Shown piece by piece: positions 16,843 through 29,300 of a DNA stretch of 64,000 nucleotides. The notes under the pieces were generated by a model, which did not search any database, was not told the origin of the DNA, and worked only from the letters and a program-made list of their open reading frames with translations. The stretch spans positions 1,070,501-1,134,500 of the forward strand of contig NZ_AP026968.1 in the NCBI RefSeq assembly GCF_037076355.1, given 5' to 3'. Each line of letters begins with the position of its first letter. Positions within the stretch are counted from its first letter, which is position 1. Position numbers and translations under genes: made by a program. This stretch comes from Streptococcus parapneumoniae. GTDB taxonomy: Bacteria; Bacillota; Bacilli; Lactobacillales; Streptococcaceae.

Positions 16843-17680
16843 CGAGGTCTTCCAATGTATCTAAGGTATAGTTACCGAGTTTGCCATCACGGACTTCCTT
16901 CACGAAGAGACTGTAAAAACGGTCATAGTCGTCACGGAAACCGAGGGCGCGGGTCATGTCCATAATAATCACAGGCGCTTCTTCTTCAATTTTCATTTGT
17001 TTGAAGCGTTCAGCCAACTTTTCTGGATAATGTTCTTTGAAATAATTAAGACCAAAAATAGTTACCTCATCCATAGGAAGCAACTGGTCTTTGATAGCTC
17101 CAGTCAAGGCTAGTTTCAGTGCAACAGTTTCATCCTCAAACTTAGGCCAGAGAATCCCCGGTGTATCCAATATTTCCAGGTCTTTATTGGTTTTAAGCCA
17201 TTGTTGTCCCTTGGTAACCCCTGGTTTATTGCCGACAACGGCAATTTTCTTACCAGCCAAACGATTCATAAGAGTTGATTTACCAGCGTTTGGAATTCCA
17301 ATAATCATGGTACGCAAGGTTTCAATCTGAATCCCACGTTCTTTCTGGCGAGCAATCTTATCAGCCATGAGTTTTTTAGCAGCATCAGTTACAACTTTTA
17401 CGGTTACTTGCTCTTTAGAGTTGATAGCTAGCGTCTGGATTCCTTGTGATTCAAAATACTGACGCCATTCTTTGGTCATTGCTGGATCGGCCAAGTCTGC
17501 CTTGTTTAAAATCAAGAGTTTTAGTTTGTCACCAACAATTTTGGTCAACATAGGATTTTGACTAGATAGAGGTAAGCGTGCATCCACCAAAATCGTTACA
17601 AAATCAACAAATTTTAAATTTTCCTGCACCTGTCGACGAGCCTTAGACATGTGACCAGGAAACCATTGAATAGTCGCCAT
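16829..17680 (-). CDS. rbgA: Ribosome biogenesis GTPase RbgA (YlqF)
   Basis: A 283-residue circularly permuted GTPase required for late 50S subunit assembly. The G motifs occur in permuted order: NKAD (G4) at about residue 58, then [12 protein letters not shown] (G1) near 127, and DTPG (G3) near 173. The N-terminal [11 protein letters not shown] is diagnostic. The ribosome site AAAGGA precedes the ATG. Operon with rnhB. Confidence 0.95.
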   Translation of the reverse strand: MATIQWFPGHMSKARRQVQENLKFVDFVTILVDARLPLSSQNPMLTKIVGDKLKLLILNKADLADPAMTKEWRQYFESQGIQTLAINSKEQVTVKVVTDAAKKLMADKIARQKERGIQIETLRTMIIGIPNAGKSTLMNRLAGKKIAVVGNKPGVTKGQQWLKTNKDLEILDTPGILWPKFEDETVALKLALTGAIKDQLLPMDEVTIFGLNYFKEHYPEKLAERFKQMKIEEEAPVIIMDMTRALGFRDDYDRFYSLFVKEVRDGKLGNYTLDTLEDLDGDD

Positions 17681-17866
17681 TGAGTTTTTTCCTTTCGTAG
17701 CAAGGGTTTAGAGACCCTATTTTATTTTACTATCGTTTGAACATAAAGAGTTCTCAAATGAATGATGTTCAAACAGTTCTTGTTTTATGACATAGAAATC
17801 TACTTTATATTATATCATGCCTTCTTTATTTTGTCCGATGATAGCCTTTCAAGTACCCTATATAGA

Positions 17867-17892
17867 AAAAAAGCCATCAAATGATGACTTTT
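17867..17892 (-). terminator. Terminator of the iga/zmpD-like pair
   Basis: AAAAGCCATCA pairs with TGATGACTTTT (one mismatch), followed on the - strand by a T7 run. It is 40 bases past the stop of the protease gene. Confidence 0.75.
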
Positions 17893-17931
17893 CAGAGGGA
17901 GCAAAAACTGTCCTCTTTATATTTTAAACAT

Positions 17932-20900
17932 TTAAATGTCTTCTTTAAACAGTTTATTAAAGAAACCGTCTGTGTTTTTTAGTAGGGCTTTAAAGACTTT
18001 AGATTTCAAGTCCACTGTATTTTTGAAATGATCTTTAATTTTCGGATCTGACAGACCATCAAGATCTTTTTGAACAGCTTCAGCAAATAAAGTTTTCAAC
18101 TGAGCATAATTTGTAATTTGACGACCATCAATTTCAATAGTTTCAAATCCTTTTTCTGCTTTTGACTTAACATCTTTGAAGTATTGTTTCTTCCACTCTT
18201 CAAGAGTATTAAATACACCTTTAGATACCTTCTTAATAATGAAATCATCACCTAAGAGACCTTTATTGTCGTTATTAGCGGCGCCTTGATGTTTGCTTGA
18301 AACATAATCAATGAATCCATGTTCGTATCCATAGTAACCCCACATACGGAAGGCATTATGTTTGAATGATAATGAACCTGGGGCACCTTTACTTGTATTA
18401 CCACCATAAATACCAGCCATCATTTGAACATTAACATATGCTGAATTAGGCGTAAAGTCCTCTGGTCGGAACACACGATTGCCAGGATTATTATGTTTGG
18501 TCATAAAGTTATTATCAACCAAATCATCAATACTTGACAATGGCTTAGTTTTCTCTCCATCATTTAGGTCACGAACTTTATCCCATTGGTGTGGAGCGGT
18601 TAATTTATTTAAATCATCAACATGTCTATCAACCCTGTCAATTTTCTTGAACCACTTGCTATTATCACCATTCAATTGTGGAAGTACGGCGTCTGCTTCT
18701 ACATGATCTAGCATCATCAGTGCTTCATTATAGTTTTTCATATATCGATCGATGTCTTCACGAGTTTGTAACTTGTCAGGATTATAATTGTACCATTGGT
18801 CACCATCATTTTCACGATGATAAGCCATGTTCAAACCTAAAGCACCATATTCACCATTAGTTGTTGATTTATCAGGTGTTTGCAACATACCTTGCGCATA
18901 GGCTTCGACGTCTGTACCTTGACGATGTCTATGACCACCGAAGTAAAGCATTCTATCGTTCACGTGTGTTGTTTCGTGAGTAAAGGCTGAAATGCCAAAC
19001 TGACTAATCATATCAGTTACCATGAAATAAACTTGGTCATTATTATTAGGATCTGTGAAAATAGATGCCATAGCTCCCATATACCAGTTGGTATCATGGA
19101 ATTTCCAAGTTGGTCCATATAATTCACGAATAGGTGCAATTGGTTTATTATTCTTATCATAACCCATACGATTCACACCTTCGACGTTATGATAGTTTTG
19201 GTTATCCCATACAGGTGTTGGAACCATATTTTGACTCTTAAGCAATCTATCACGAACATTAGATAATGATAAACGTGACCAGAAATCTAAATAAGTTTGT
19301 TGAGCATGTGCAACTTCATCAATCTTAGTTTTGAACTCATTACGAGCTTCTTCTGTATGTTTTCCATATTTCTCAAATGAACTGTACGCCATCGTGTTAT
19401 ATGTTGAAATTAAGAACATATGGGCATCTTTAAGCGTTAGAAGTGGTAAAATCATACGACCATGAACACCGTTATCTAAACCATCAAAGACTCTATGACG
19501 TTTATTGACAAAGTCAGGATTTGTAGTTTTAGGTTCTGACACATAAACATTCTTAGCTGAGTGGATAAACCAATCATTGATGTCTTTATCCTCTGTAAAC
19601 AAACGCATGTTGTATTCTAGGAAGTTACGAAGACTACCTTTACCAGTATTACTTGCAATGATTTCACGATAAGCATCCTGAGTTCGGTCACCCTTTAAGT
19701 TCTTCTCGCTAGACCCGATGTTAATCAAGCGATCTAACACACTTGGTGTTTTACCGTAGAAGTCAGGTTTAAATATCATAATGTCTTTGATACTCATACT
19801 GTTGTCAGTATACTTAATGTTATAGTAACGGTTCAAGTAAGATAGAGCCATCATAATTTTCGCTTTATTATCGTCAATTTTCTTCACAAGTGCTTTCATC
19901 GCAGCTTCGTCACTATTCAATTGATGATCTTCATTTTCGACTAAAGCTTTCACAAATTTATCAAGATTGTCTTTGACGTCAGTAAAGCTTTCTTCTAGAT
20001 ACAAATCAGCTGGATTTCCAATAATTTTACGAACATCTTGCGAATCGTATGTGACTGAAGATAACTTCTCTTTCACATCTGCAATCAGTTTGTCTCGATT
20101 TTTAACAACCATATTCGATGTATAAACAACATCACCAAGACCAGATACGCTATATTCACGCACTTGTTGGACTTTAGAATCCTTGAGTGTGACCACCATT
20201 TCTTCTTTAGTGCCATCTGCATAGTGAATCATTATTTTATCAATATCTGATAAATCGGTCACGAATTGACCATCCTTCATCCCCGTAACAGAAAGGACTT
20301 CTTTCTTAGCTAAGTTTGAATCTTCTGCAAGTTTGTTACCTTGGTTGACAATCCATTCTTTATTATAAAATGGTTGAAGTTTCTCAATATTACGATAAGC
20401 TAAATCACGTTCGGATTTGTAGTCTTGAGTTGATTTGTATTCCTCTGATTTTGGTGCTGTACGGTTAAGCGTATCTTCAGGAAGAGCACTAATTTCAAAT
20501 CCACTAGCTGTTATATTGTACCCTTTAATTTTCTTATTAGCTTCTTCTAAACTAATTTCTTTAACACGTTTAGAACGTTGATATGAAGAGGCTCCTGTAC
20601 TCATATCACGAACAACGAAATCATTTTCAAGTCTATTACCTGAGAAGTAACCACCTTCGTCATCTATATTTCTTGAACCATAGAAGATCTCACCTTTAGA
20701 AACTTTCACCATTGATACGTTATCTTCAATTTGCCCTAATACCCAGTTAGAACTGATAAACCCACCAACATCAACTGGATTATCAATGTCAATTGTACCT
20801 TTAGCAACTGAATGACGAACAGAGCCCTCTTTTCCTACAGTGAAATTATCCATACCATTATCAGATTTCGCAACAAGTCCAGCAGCTCTAGCTCGTTTAC

Positions 20901-23340
20901 CTGTGATTGTTACATCAGCATATGCTCTATCTAAGTTACCTTTCCAAATTTCACCAGCAATACCAGCTAAATTCCAATCACGATCACCAACAGCCTGCAA
21001 TTTACCGATAAATGCTACATTTCTTAACAGGCCACCACGATCAATCTTATTAACAATACCAGCAATACTATTGTTTCCAAGAATGCTACCAGTAACCTTG
21101 ATATTCTCAACTGTCGCATTTTTAACAGTCTTAGCAAGTGCTGAAATATCATTAATCCAAGGCATATTGATATTAACGTTTGCTAAGTTAATATTTTTAA
21201 CTGAACCACCTTCGATACCACCGAATAATTGACGTTTCATGTTATGAATTGAATACTGATTACCTTCTACACTGGTCAATGTACCTCTAAATGTCCCAGG
21301 TACATATTCTTTATTAGGCGTTGGTACATTTTCTGCATTCAAATCTGCACCGATTTTAAATGTACCGTTTTTATCAGCATTCATAGCATCTACCAATTCT
21401 TTAAAGTTATAATAAACGTTATCAACTTTTGGAACTGGTTTTTCAATGTAATGAATGTATTCATTTCTAGTCTTAGATGGATCAACATGTTGAATTAAAT
21501 CTTGAGCGGTTGCTGTAATTTTATAAAGTTCTTTTTCTTTTTCAGTTACTAACTCAATTTTATCAACTGCTAAACGTGTTACTTTATTATCACGACTAGT
21601 GATTTTTAAGTACATTTTCTTCACATCTTCATCAGAAGGTTTTTCGCTCATGAAATCACTAGGTGTTTCAGTACCATCATCATTTACCTTCACTAAATTA
21701 GTAGATGAAATATTTTTAATTTCAACTTTTTTCAAATCCAAGCGAAGTGGTTTCTCTTCTAATGTTGCAGTTTCTTCTCCCTTGCCACGGTCATAGGTCA
21801 TAGTGGTCTCTATCTTATAGTCCTTGTAGAATTTTAAATCTTCTACCTGCTTATTTAACTGCTCTGAAGTCAAATCTACTGTTTTGACAATTTCATTTCC
21901 ATCTTTAATTATCGCAGTAATTTTATTGATTGTGACTCCATCTGTATTAACCAAATGATAAGAAAGAGTTGCGGACCGGTCTAATACATTCGTATCTGTT
22001 CGCTCCAAAGTCAAAACAGGAGCCGTTTTTTCTTTAGGTTTTTCTTTTGTACCCTTTACAAGAATTTCAGGCTTCATTTCTTTCAAAATTGTTACTGTTT
22101 CAACTGGATCACTGATTTTTTTGCCATGTAACTCTTCATAGCTAGTAACAATTTGACGTTCGCCATCCTCACCAACTTGTCTAACAGAATCATCGCCTAT
22201 AAATTTGCTAGGATCAGATTCTTCTATAGTGGTTTTAGGAATAGTCTCTGTCCGAATATCGGTATGTAAAGAAGGCAACTCTTCTCTTTCTGATGCAACT
22301 TCTGAAACTGTAGATATTGGTTCAGTATACTCTGGAATGTCGTTAACAGGTGGTTCAATCAAGTTTCCGTTTTCGTCCACTCCTGTTGTACCTACAGGTT
22401 CAGTGTATTCTGGAATGTCGTTAACAGGTGGTGCAATCAAGTTTCCGTTTTCGTCCACTCCTGTTGTACCTACAGGTTCAGTGTATGCTAGTTTCTCATG
22501 AACTTCAGGCTCAACAAGGTTTGCACCTATTGGTTGCGTATAGTCAAGCTTCTCATGAACTTCCGGTTCGCCTTTGTCAGTTACAACTGCTTCGGGTAAG
22601 GCTGGTTGTACTTCCGGTTCCCCTTTGTCAGTTACAACAGCTTCGGGTAATTCTGGTTGAACTGCAGGTTCAACCTTTTCTGTGACTACTGCTTCGGGTA
22701 AGGCTGGTTGAACTTCAGGTTTGCCTTTTTCGGTTACAACAGCCTCTGGTAAGGCTGGTTGAACCTCAGGTTCCCCTTTCTCTGTTACAACTTTGGGTTG
22801 CTCAACTGGCGAAACAGTTGATGCTGGAGAAACTGACGAAATAGCTCTATCATCAAGCTCCAAGTAACCAACATATCTGTAACCAGAAATTTGCAACACA
22901 CCATCACGTCCAGACTCATGGATGTTAGCATTCAAATTAAGTGCTGAAGCAGTTGATAGTGTAACTAAACCTGTCGCCCCTACAATCAAAAATGTAGCTA
23001 TTTTTTGTCTATTTTTATCTTTTGTGATAATCACAATAAGACTCCCGATAGCTAACAAACCCAATGCAGTCATAATAGATTGAGAACTTCCTGTGTTTGG
23101 TAATACGTCTTTTTCATAAACCAAAGCATATGACTCTTTTGATTCATCAGGTATACCTTGTTTGAGTTGATCACGTTCAGTTTGTGTCAAAGTACTATAA
23201 TCCAAGTAATGATAAGTCGATGCACCAACAACTGACGGTGCAAATAAAAGACTCCCCAAGAATACCGAACCAACAATACCCTTTATTTTCCGAATGGAAA
23301 ATTTATCTTTTTTAATAATGACAATTCTAATCCTCCACAT
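17932..23340 (-). CDS. zmpD: Surface zinc metalloprotease, M26 family (ZmpD-like, paralogue of IgA1 protease)
   Basis: A 1802-residue protein with the unusual M26 plan. A YSIRK-like signal (DKFSIRKIKGIVGS, residues 12-25) and first membrane segment are followed by an N-terminal sortase site LPNTG at 80-84 and two further membrane segments. Then come 17-residue PEVQPALPEAVVT repeats, two 26-residue EYTEPVGTTGVDENG repeats, a G5 domain (about 355-430), a GLUG-type region (about 700-850) and the zinc site HETTH at 1455, with Glu 20 residues after the second His. It lies 27 bases downstream of iga and is probably co-transcribed. The zmpD symbol rests on memory that zmpD neighbours iga. The start is uncertain; see findings. 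Confidence 0.75.
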   Translation of the reverse strand: MWRIRIVIIKKDKFSIRKIKGIVGSVFLGSLLFAPSVVGASTYHYLDYSTLTQTERDQLKQGIPDESKESYALVYEKDVLPNTGSSQSIMTALGLLAIGSLIVIITKDKNRQKIATFLIVGATGLVTLSTASALNLNANIHESGRDGVLQISGYRYVGYLELDDRAISSVSPASTVSPVEQPKVVTEKGEPEVQPALPEAVVTEKGKPEVQPALPEAVVTEKVEPAVQPELPEAVVTDKGEPEVQPALPEAVVTDKGEPEVHEKLDYTQPIGANLVEPEVHEKLAYTEPVGTTGVDENGNLIAPPVNDIPEYTEPVGTTGVDENGNLIEPPVNDIPEYTEPISTVSEVASEREELPSLHTDIRTETIPKTTIEESDPSKFIGDDSVRQVGEDGERQIVTSYEELHGKKISDPVETVTILKEMKPEILVKGTKEKPKEKTAPVLTLERTDTNVLDRSATLSYHLVNTDGVTINKITAIIKDGNEIVKTVDLTSEQLNKQVEDLKFYKDYKIETTMTYDRGKGEETATLEEKPLRLDLKKVEIKNISSTNLVKVNDDGTETPSDFMSEKPSDEDVKKMYLKITSRDNKVTRLAVDKIELVTEKEKELYKITATAQDLIQHVDPSKTRNEYIHYIEKPVPKVDNVYYNFKELVDAMNADKNGTFKIGADLNAENVPTPNKEYVPGTFRGTLTSVEGNQYSIHNMKRQLFGGIEGGSVKNINLANVNINMPWINDISALAKTVKNATVENIKVTGSILGNNSIAGIVNKIDRGGLLRNVAFIGKLQAVGDRDWNLAGIAGEIWKGNLDRAYADVTITGKRARAAGLVAKSDNGMDNFTVGKEGSVRHSVAKGTIDIDNPVDVGGFISSNWVLGQIEDNVSMVKVSKGEIFYGSRNIDDEGGYFSGNRLENDFVVRDMSTGASSYQRSKRVKEISLEEANKKIKGYNITASGFEISALPEDTLNRTAPKSEEYKSTQDYKSERDLAYRNIEKLQPFYNKEWIVNQGNKLAEDSNLAKKEVLSVTGMKDGQFVTDLSDIDKIMIHYADGTKEEMVVTLKDSKVQQVREYSVSGLGDVVYTSNMVVKNRDKLIADVKEKLSSVTYDSQDVRKIIGNPADLYLEESFTDVKDNLDKFVKALVENEDHQLNSDEAAMKALVKKIDDNKAKIMMALSYLNRYYNIKYTDNSMSIKDIMIFKPDFYGKTPSVLDRLINIGSSEKNLKGDRTQDAYREIIASNTGKGSLRNFLEYNMRLFTEDKDINDWFIHSAKNVYVSEPKTTNPDFVNKRHRVFDGLDNGVHGRMILPLLTLKDAHMFLISTYNTMAYSSFEKYGKHTEEARNEFKTKIDEVAHAQQTYLDFWSRLSLSNVRDRLLKSQNMVPTPVWDNQNYHNVEGVNRMGYDKNNKPIAPIRELYGPTWKFHDTNWYMGAMASIFTDPNNNDQVYFMVTDMISQFGISAFTHETTHVNDRMLYFGGHRHRQGTDVEAYAQGMLQTPDKSTTNGEYGALGLNMAYHRENDGDQWYNYNPDKLQTREDIDRYMKNYNEALMMLDHVEADAVLPQLNGDNSKWFKKIDRVDRHVDDLNKLTAPHQWDKVRDLNDGEKTKPLSSIDDLVDNNFMTKHNNPGNRVFRPEDFTPNSAYVNVQMMAGIYGGNTSKGAPGSLSFKHNAFRMWGYYGYEHGFIDYVSSKHQGAANNDNKGLLGDDFIIKKVSKGVFNTLEEWKKQYFKDVKSKAEKGFETIEIDGRQITNYAQLKTLFAEAVQKDLDGLSDPKIKDHFKNTVDLKSKVFKALLKNTDGFFNKLFKEDI
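22325..22800 (-). repeat. In-gene tandem repeats of the zmpD-like gene
   Basis: Two copies of a 78-base unit (26 residues, EYTEPVGTTGVDENGNL...) lie at about 22325-22490. Five copies of a 51-base unit (17 residues, EVQPALPEAVVTEKGKP and variants) lie at about 22560-22800. Copies are near-identical in DNA, so copy number can change by recombination. The 51-base unit also occurs in the neighbouring iga gene. Confidence 0.85.
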
Positions 23341-23367
23341 TCACTTTTTATTTCCTAATAGTAAACA

Positions 23368-26300
23368 CTATTTTTTATTCTCAAAAATTGATCTTCTAAA
23401 ATCATTTGTTTGGTCAAGATAGGCTTTAAAGATTGCTTTTTTCAGTTTAAGAACTCTACTATTTGTATCAGGATATAATTGTGCTGTGAAATCTTCTGCA
23501 TCGCCTCTTACCGCTTCGGCAACCATTCTATCTAGTACACTTATATCCGTAACCGATACATTTCGTTGACGGCTCAATGGATTATTAGGATTAATAAAGT
23601 TAACTCTATTTAGTTTACTAAATTTATTTTCTCTTTCCTTATACATATCCTTCTTGAATTCTACCCAAGTTCTATATCTATTATTAAAGACTTTTTCAAG
23701 TACTAATTTATCTGTAACTAAACCTACTTCTTTACCATAAGAATTAATCTTACTTCCCGCCACTTTTGCATCTTTTTCATATTGATTTGAGATATAAGGT
23801 ACCATGCCCTCTTTATATCCTTTTGCAGCTAATAATTCGAATGCTATACGGCGTCCCATTAAATCTCCTGGAGTCCCTTTCTCTCCACTAAGAGCTGAAT
23901 AGATCGGTGAAAATAAATCAATTGTATAATAACCATTTCTCTTATATTCTTGGTCTTTGTACCCTCTGCTAGTAATAATATCATTTTCAATTAAACTATC
24001 AAAAGAATTTAATTTATTAACTTCATCCATCGTTAATCTTCGAACAACATTTGTCGCGTATACATTATTACCGTCTTGATCAAGATCAAATTTATTTTCA
24101 ATTTTTCTTAGTAACTCATATTTTTGATTTGTTTCTAAATTAGCTACAGCTTTTCCTTCTAAATATTCTAACATATAAATTACATCAAACATATTATGCA
24201 TATAATTATGTAGGTCTTCTGCACTATTAAATCGTTGAGTTGGATCGGCTACTTGAAGTCTTGTTGAATTTTCTGAATCCTCATATTTCAATATTGAGTT
24301 AATCGTAATAGTAGGATCATCAGGATGGTCAGGAGCTTGAAGTAATCCTTTCGCATAAAACTCTGGTCCTAATCCGCTTCTTCTTCCATATCCTCCAAGA
24401 TAAATCTCTCTATCTGAGTTATGTGTCATTTCATGAGTATAAGTTACCGCTCCAGATTTATCTAACATACGATAAGCCATATAGTAGAATGCATCACCCG
24501 TAGCATAAGCACCATGTTGATTATGAACTACATTGTTTCCTGCTGGCCCAAAGAAGTTTTTAATAGCTGGATGATCAGTTTCAAAAGTAGCTTGGTATGT
24601 ATCTTTATCTACTTTTTCATCTGTACCAAATCTAAATGCATCATAAACTAAAATACTTCTATATAATTTTTCTTTATTTTCTTTATCTAGAATTTTATAC
24701 CAATAATCATAATGATCTCTAAATCGTTTAGCCGCTTCTTTGGCGTTATCTTCTACAAATTTGTTTAACTTTTCTCCCTTAGGATATTCAAGACTTCTAT
24801 ATCTATCATAAGCACCAAAACCTATAGTTGAAATATTGGCAATCATGAACACCATTTTTTCTTTTGGTAAAGTTAATAACGGTAAGACCATACTTTGATA
24901 TTTCCAAGATGGACTTGTTAATCTATCATATACCCCAATAGAATACTCAGTTCCTTCTTTCTCTTGTTTTTCTCTTACTTCTTTAATATTAGATTTTTCT
25001 TCAACAATATAAGCTTTTGATTGTTTTTTGAACCAGTCGTTATTAGAAACGTTTGGTAAGAACACTTTTCTATAACCTTCTAATGCTTTAAACAAACTTT
25101 CAGTTCCATAATTTTTCGATAATAATACATTATATGTAATAACATTATTTTTAGCTAATAAATTGTTAAATCCAGATTTACCTAACTCAATAACATTATC
25201 TAGTGCAGAACTATTAGATTTACCAAAGAAGTCTAAATAATATAATACTAAATCTTTTGCACTTACATTATCGTATTTAAAATTATACCAACGTTCTAAA
25301 TATGTTAAACCTAAAAGTAACGCTTCCTTATTATTCTTAATTTTTTCAATTACATAATTATCTATTATCTTATTGTTATTTTCAGCTACTGCCGCATCTG
25401 CAGAAAGAAGTTTTGATAAACTATCTTCAATGTTTGCTTTTGTTTTTTCAAATTGTTCATCTAGATATAATTCTGTTAATTTTATATCATTTGAAATATC
25501 TAATACTTTTCTAACCGCACCTGAATCATATTTAACAGATTTCAGATCATTTAAAACAGTTTTTACAATATTATCATAATTATGTAATAGTGTATTAGGA
25601 GTATATAATAATCCTTGACCCTCTATATTATACTCAGCAACTTTAGAGAAATCATCTTTATATGTAATATTTAATACTTGTGATTTATTACCTTCAAAAT
25701 GTAACAATAATTTATTGATTTCGCGTTTATTTTTATTAATATCAGTTATTACTTCATTATTTTTCATAGGAACAACTGATAGTAGCTTTTCAGTAAATAA
25801 ATCACTGTTATTCTCTACTAAATTACCATACTTAATTATTGTTTCTCTATTATAGAAAGGAAGTAATTTTTCAATATTTTTATACACTTGTTCTCTTGAC
25901 TGCTGATAGTCTGTTACTTCTTTGTAGCTAGTAGTGTATCTCGAAGTAAAGTCAAAATCTTCTACTTTAGTACTATGTTTAGAAACCAACTCTACTTTTT
26001 TAGCATTCACTTTATCCGCTTCTAATACAGTACCTCTTTGTTTTTCTGAATCTTTAGTCACAAGTTCATCATCTACTTGAACTACACTAACCACCTTGTT
26101 ATTTTTATTACTATAGGTATTAGTTGCTTTTATTCCTGTAAAATCATAACCAGCTATAGCATTACCGTTTGTAACATTAACATCACTTAAGACATTAGAT
26201 AGTTGCCCAGATTTCTCTTCACCTGATATAGCATCCCAAAGATTACCTACAACTCCTCCTACTTTACCAAAATGCTTCACATTGTTAAGATTTCCTTCAA

Positions 26301-29300
26301 CGTAACTATTACTAATTCTAGCACTTCTATCAACAACCCCAGCTATACCACCAACTGTTTGGTCACCTTGATTAGCATTTGTCGCCATATCAATAGATGA
26401 AATTGATTTTTCTATTAAAGCATTATCACCTGAAAGTTTCCCTACTAATCCTCCAATTTGGTAAGTTGATTTTGTATCATACGTATTAGTTATTCTACCA
26501 GTATAACTACTATTCAAGATTCTAGAATCTGTAACTTGTGAAACTAAACCACCAATGCTATGTTCACCAGCAATTACACCAGATGAATGAACGTTAGTAA
26601 TGTTAGTACCATTTTTCGCTTCTTTAGCAATTGTAGCAGCATCATCTTTAGAAGAAATATTTGCTTCTTTTATTGAAATATCTTTTACTGTAGCACGGTT
26701 TAAAGTTCTAAATAATGGTTTTTTCAGATTATATATAGCGTAATACTTACCTTTGTTTTCACCGATTAATCTACCACTAAACTCTTTCTCAATATAACTT
26801 TCTTTACCATCTTGAAGTTCTACCTCACGAGCATCCATAGTTGCTCCTAAACGAAACTCTCCAGAAGGATTACTATTCATTGCTTCGACTAAATTTTTGA
26901 ATGATGTATAAACGCCATTTTCACTTTTTATCACCTTAGGTAAGTAGTATGTATAATTTTCTAAAGTACTATTGTTTTCGTGTTGAATTAAATCATTAGC
27001 TTGTCCTACAATTTTGTATACATCTTGATTATCTTTTCTAACACTCTCAATACTCTTAACTGGCAACATAACATCTTTAAAATTCTCCGATTTTACTTTC
27101 ATAAAGTAGTTGCTAGGATCATTCGGAACCGCATCAAATGAGGTTACATGTCGATATTTATTATTTTCTACTGTAAACAATTCCACATTTGAAATATTTC
27201 TAAGTTCTAGTTTCTTGTCGACTTGTTTTTCTTCTGCTTTTGGTGCTGAATCTTCTTTTCCTGTAGATGTTCCTTCTGTTGACGCTGTTGGTTCTGATCC
27301 TACTTGTACAGTTGGTTCATCACCCTGTGGTTTTTCTGAATCTGAATTAGATGATTCTGAGTTTCCCTTCTCAGTCGAAGCCTCAGTATTTTGTGAATTT
27401 GGTTCTTCTTTATTGCCTTCTATTACTGAAGGTGATGACTCTGAATTACCTGAATCATTTGTAGCATCTACAGGAGGAGTAGTTGAAGTTTCTGACGTTG
27501 ATTCGGATTTATCTTCTTCTCCAGCTGATTGCGTAGCTGGTGACCCACCTTCAGAGACAATTGATGGTTCTGTTGAAGCCCCTGATTGCTCATTAGCTTC
27601 TTTCTCTTCTTTTCCCTCATCTCCTGATGTTGTTTCTGAAGCTTCTCCTGTTACTTCAGTTGCTGATTCTGCTCCTGAATGCGATGTCTCAACTGATTGC
27701 TTACCAGATTCTTCTGTATTTGTCAAGGTTTCTGGAGCTGGTGTATCTCCTGTAGCTGAACCCTCAGTTGACGGCGCTGACGCTTCTGAACTTGGATTCG
27801 AAACTACAGGTTGATCTGTAGTTCCTGTATCTGAAGGGGAATTGTCTGTTACTGGAGTTGGTGTTACAGCTTCTTCAGTTTCTTTTACTTCATTTCCTGC
27901 TGTTATTCCTGCTTCTTTTGGAGCTGGTTTCGCTGCCTCGGACTCTGTTACTTTTGGTTCTGGTGCTTCTGGTGCACCTGGTTGTTCTTCTTTATTTTCC
28001 GGAGTTGTAGGTGCTTCTGTTTTTGGTTCAGCCAATTCTGCTGACTCTTTTCCTCCAGCTTTATTTGCCGCTGATTCTGTTGAAGCTGGTGCTGATTCTG
28101 TTGGTTCAGATGTTGATGGTTTATTTTCTCCTGTAACTTCTGCTTTCGGAGCTGAACTTCCTGATTGTTCTGTAGTTTCATCATTTGAAGGAGTAGCGTC
28201 TGTTACCGGAGTTGATTCAACTGAATTACTTGTTGTAGCTGATGAAGCCGTACCGTCTGTGGCAGGTTGTTCTTCTACTTCTGTTTTTTCTGATTCACCC
28301 TCGTTAGTATTCTCATTTGTAGAGGTTGCTGCTGGCGCTGATGTTGCTGTTTCCGTAGCTTCAGATGTTCCTTCTGGAGCTGGTGTTACAACTTCCTCAG
28401 TTTCTTTTACTTCTTTTCCTGTTGCTTCTGAAGTTCCTTCTTCTGTTGCATTTTCTTTAGGTGTTGCGTTTGCTTCTGATTTTTCAGTCTCTTTCGCTTC
28501 TGTTCCTTCAGCACCTGTTTCTTCTGATTTTGCTGATGAATCATCAGAATTAGATGTCCAAGTTACAGGTTGGTCTACTCCTACAGTTCCCCCTTCTGTT
28601 CCTTCAGCTCCATTTGCCGCTGATTCTGTTGAAGCTGGTGTCTCTGGTTTTGACGGTGCTGGTGTATTTTCTGATGTTGCTTCTGGCAACTCTGGTTGAA
28701 CTTCTGGTACGCCTTTATCACTTACTACAGCTTCTGGCAACTCTGGTTGGACTTCTGGTACACCTTTATCGGTTACTACAGCTGCTGGTAATTCAGGTTG
28801 AACTTCCGGCTCACCTTTGTCGGTTACGACTGCTTCTGGTAACGCTGGTTGGACTGCGGGTTCAACAATAGCTCCAGACTGTACGTCCTTATGTTCTACA
28901 CCAGTCTCAGGTTGGTCCTTTATAACTTGAGGTTTTTTTGTACCTTTTTCGACTATTCTTAAAACAGGCGCAGTCGTTGAAGTTGAAATAATTTCTCTAG
29001 AAACTTTTTCCTTGTTTACAGAGAATATTCTGATGACTTCAACTTTCTTACCTAATTTACCTTCTTGTTTGACTCTTACAGTTCCTTCAGCTAAATCAGG
29101 ATTCTCCTGAATTTCTTCTTGAAAATCTATTTTTGTCTCTATAGCTTCCTCACGATATAAGAGTTCAGGTTTGTTCAACTGACCTGATAAAACTTCATCC
29201 TGTGGATTTAGTGTATTTACCCCAGTCTTTTCTTTTGGAGAAACCTTCTTGTCTTTATTCGTTTTTAGATTCTTATGTTCGGCTAATTGTTCTTGAGAAT

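Noticed and set aside
22320..22800. A CRISPR-like array
   Set aside because: The regular repeats are in-frame coding repeats of the protease without distinct spacers.
27110..28699. Two long + strand open frames (234 and 285 residues) opposite the iga stalk
   Set aside because: They mirror the low-complexity Ser/Thr/Glu codons of iga, have no ribosome sites and consist of biased Ser/Val/Ala/Gly sequence.
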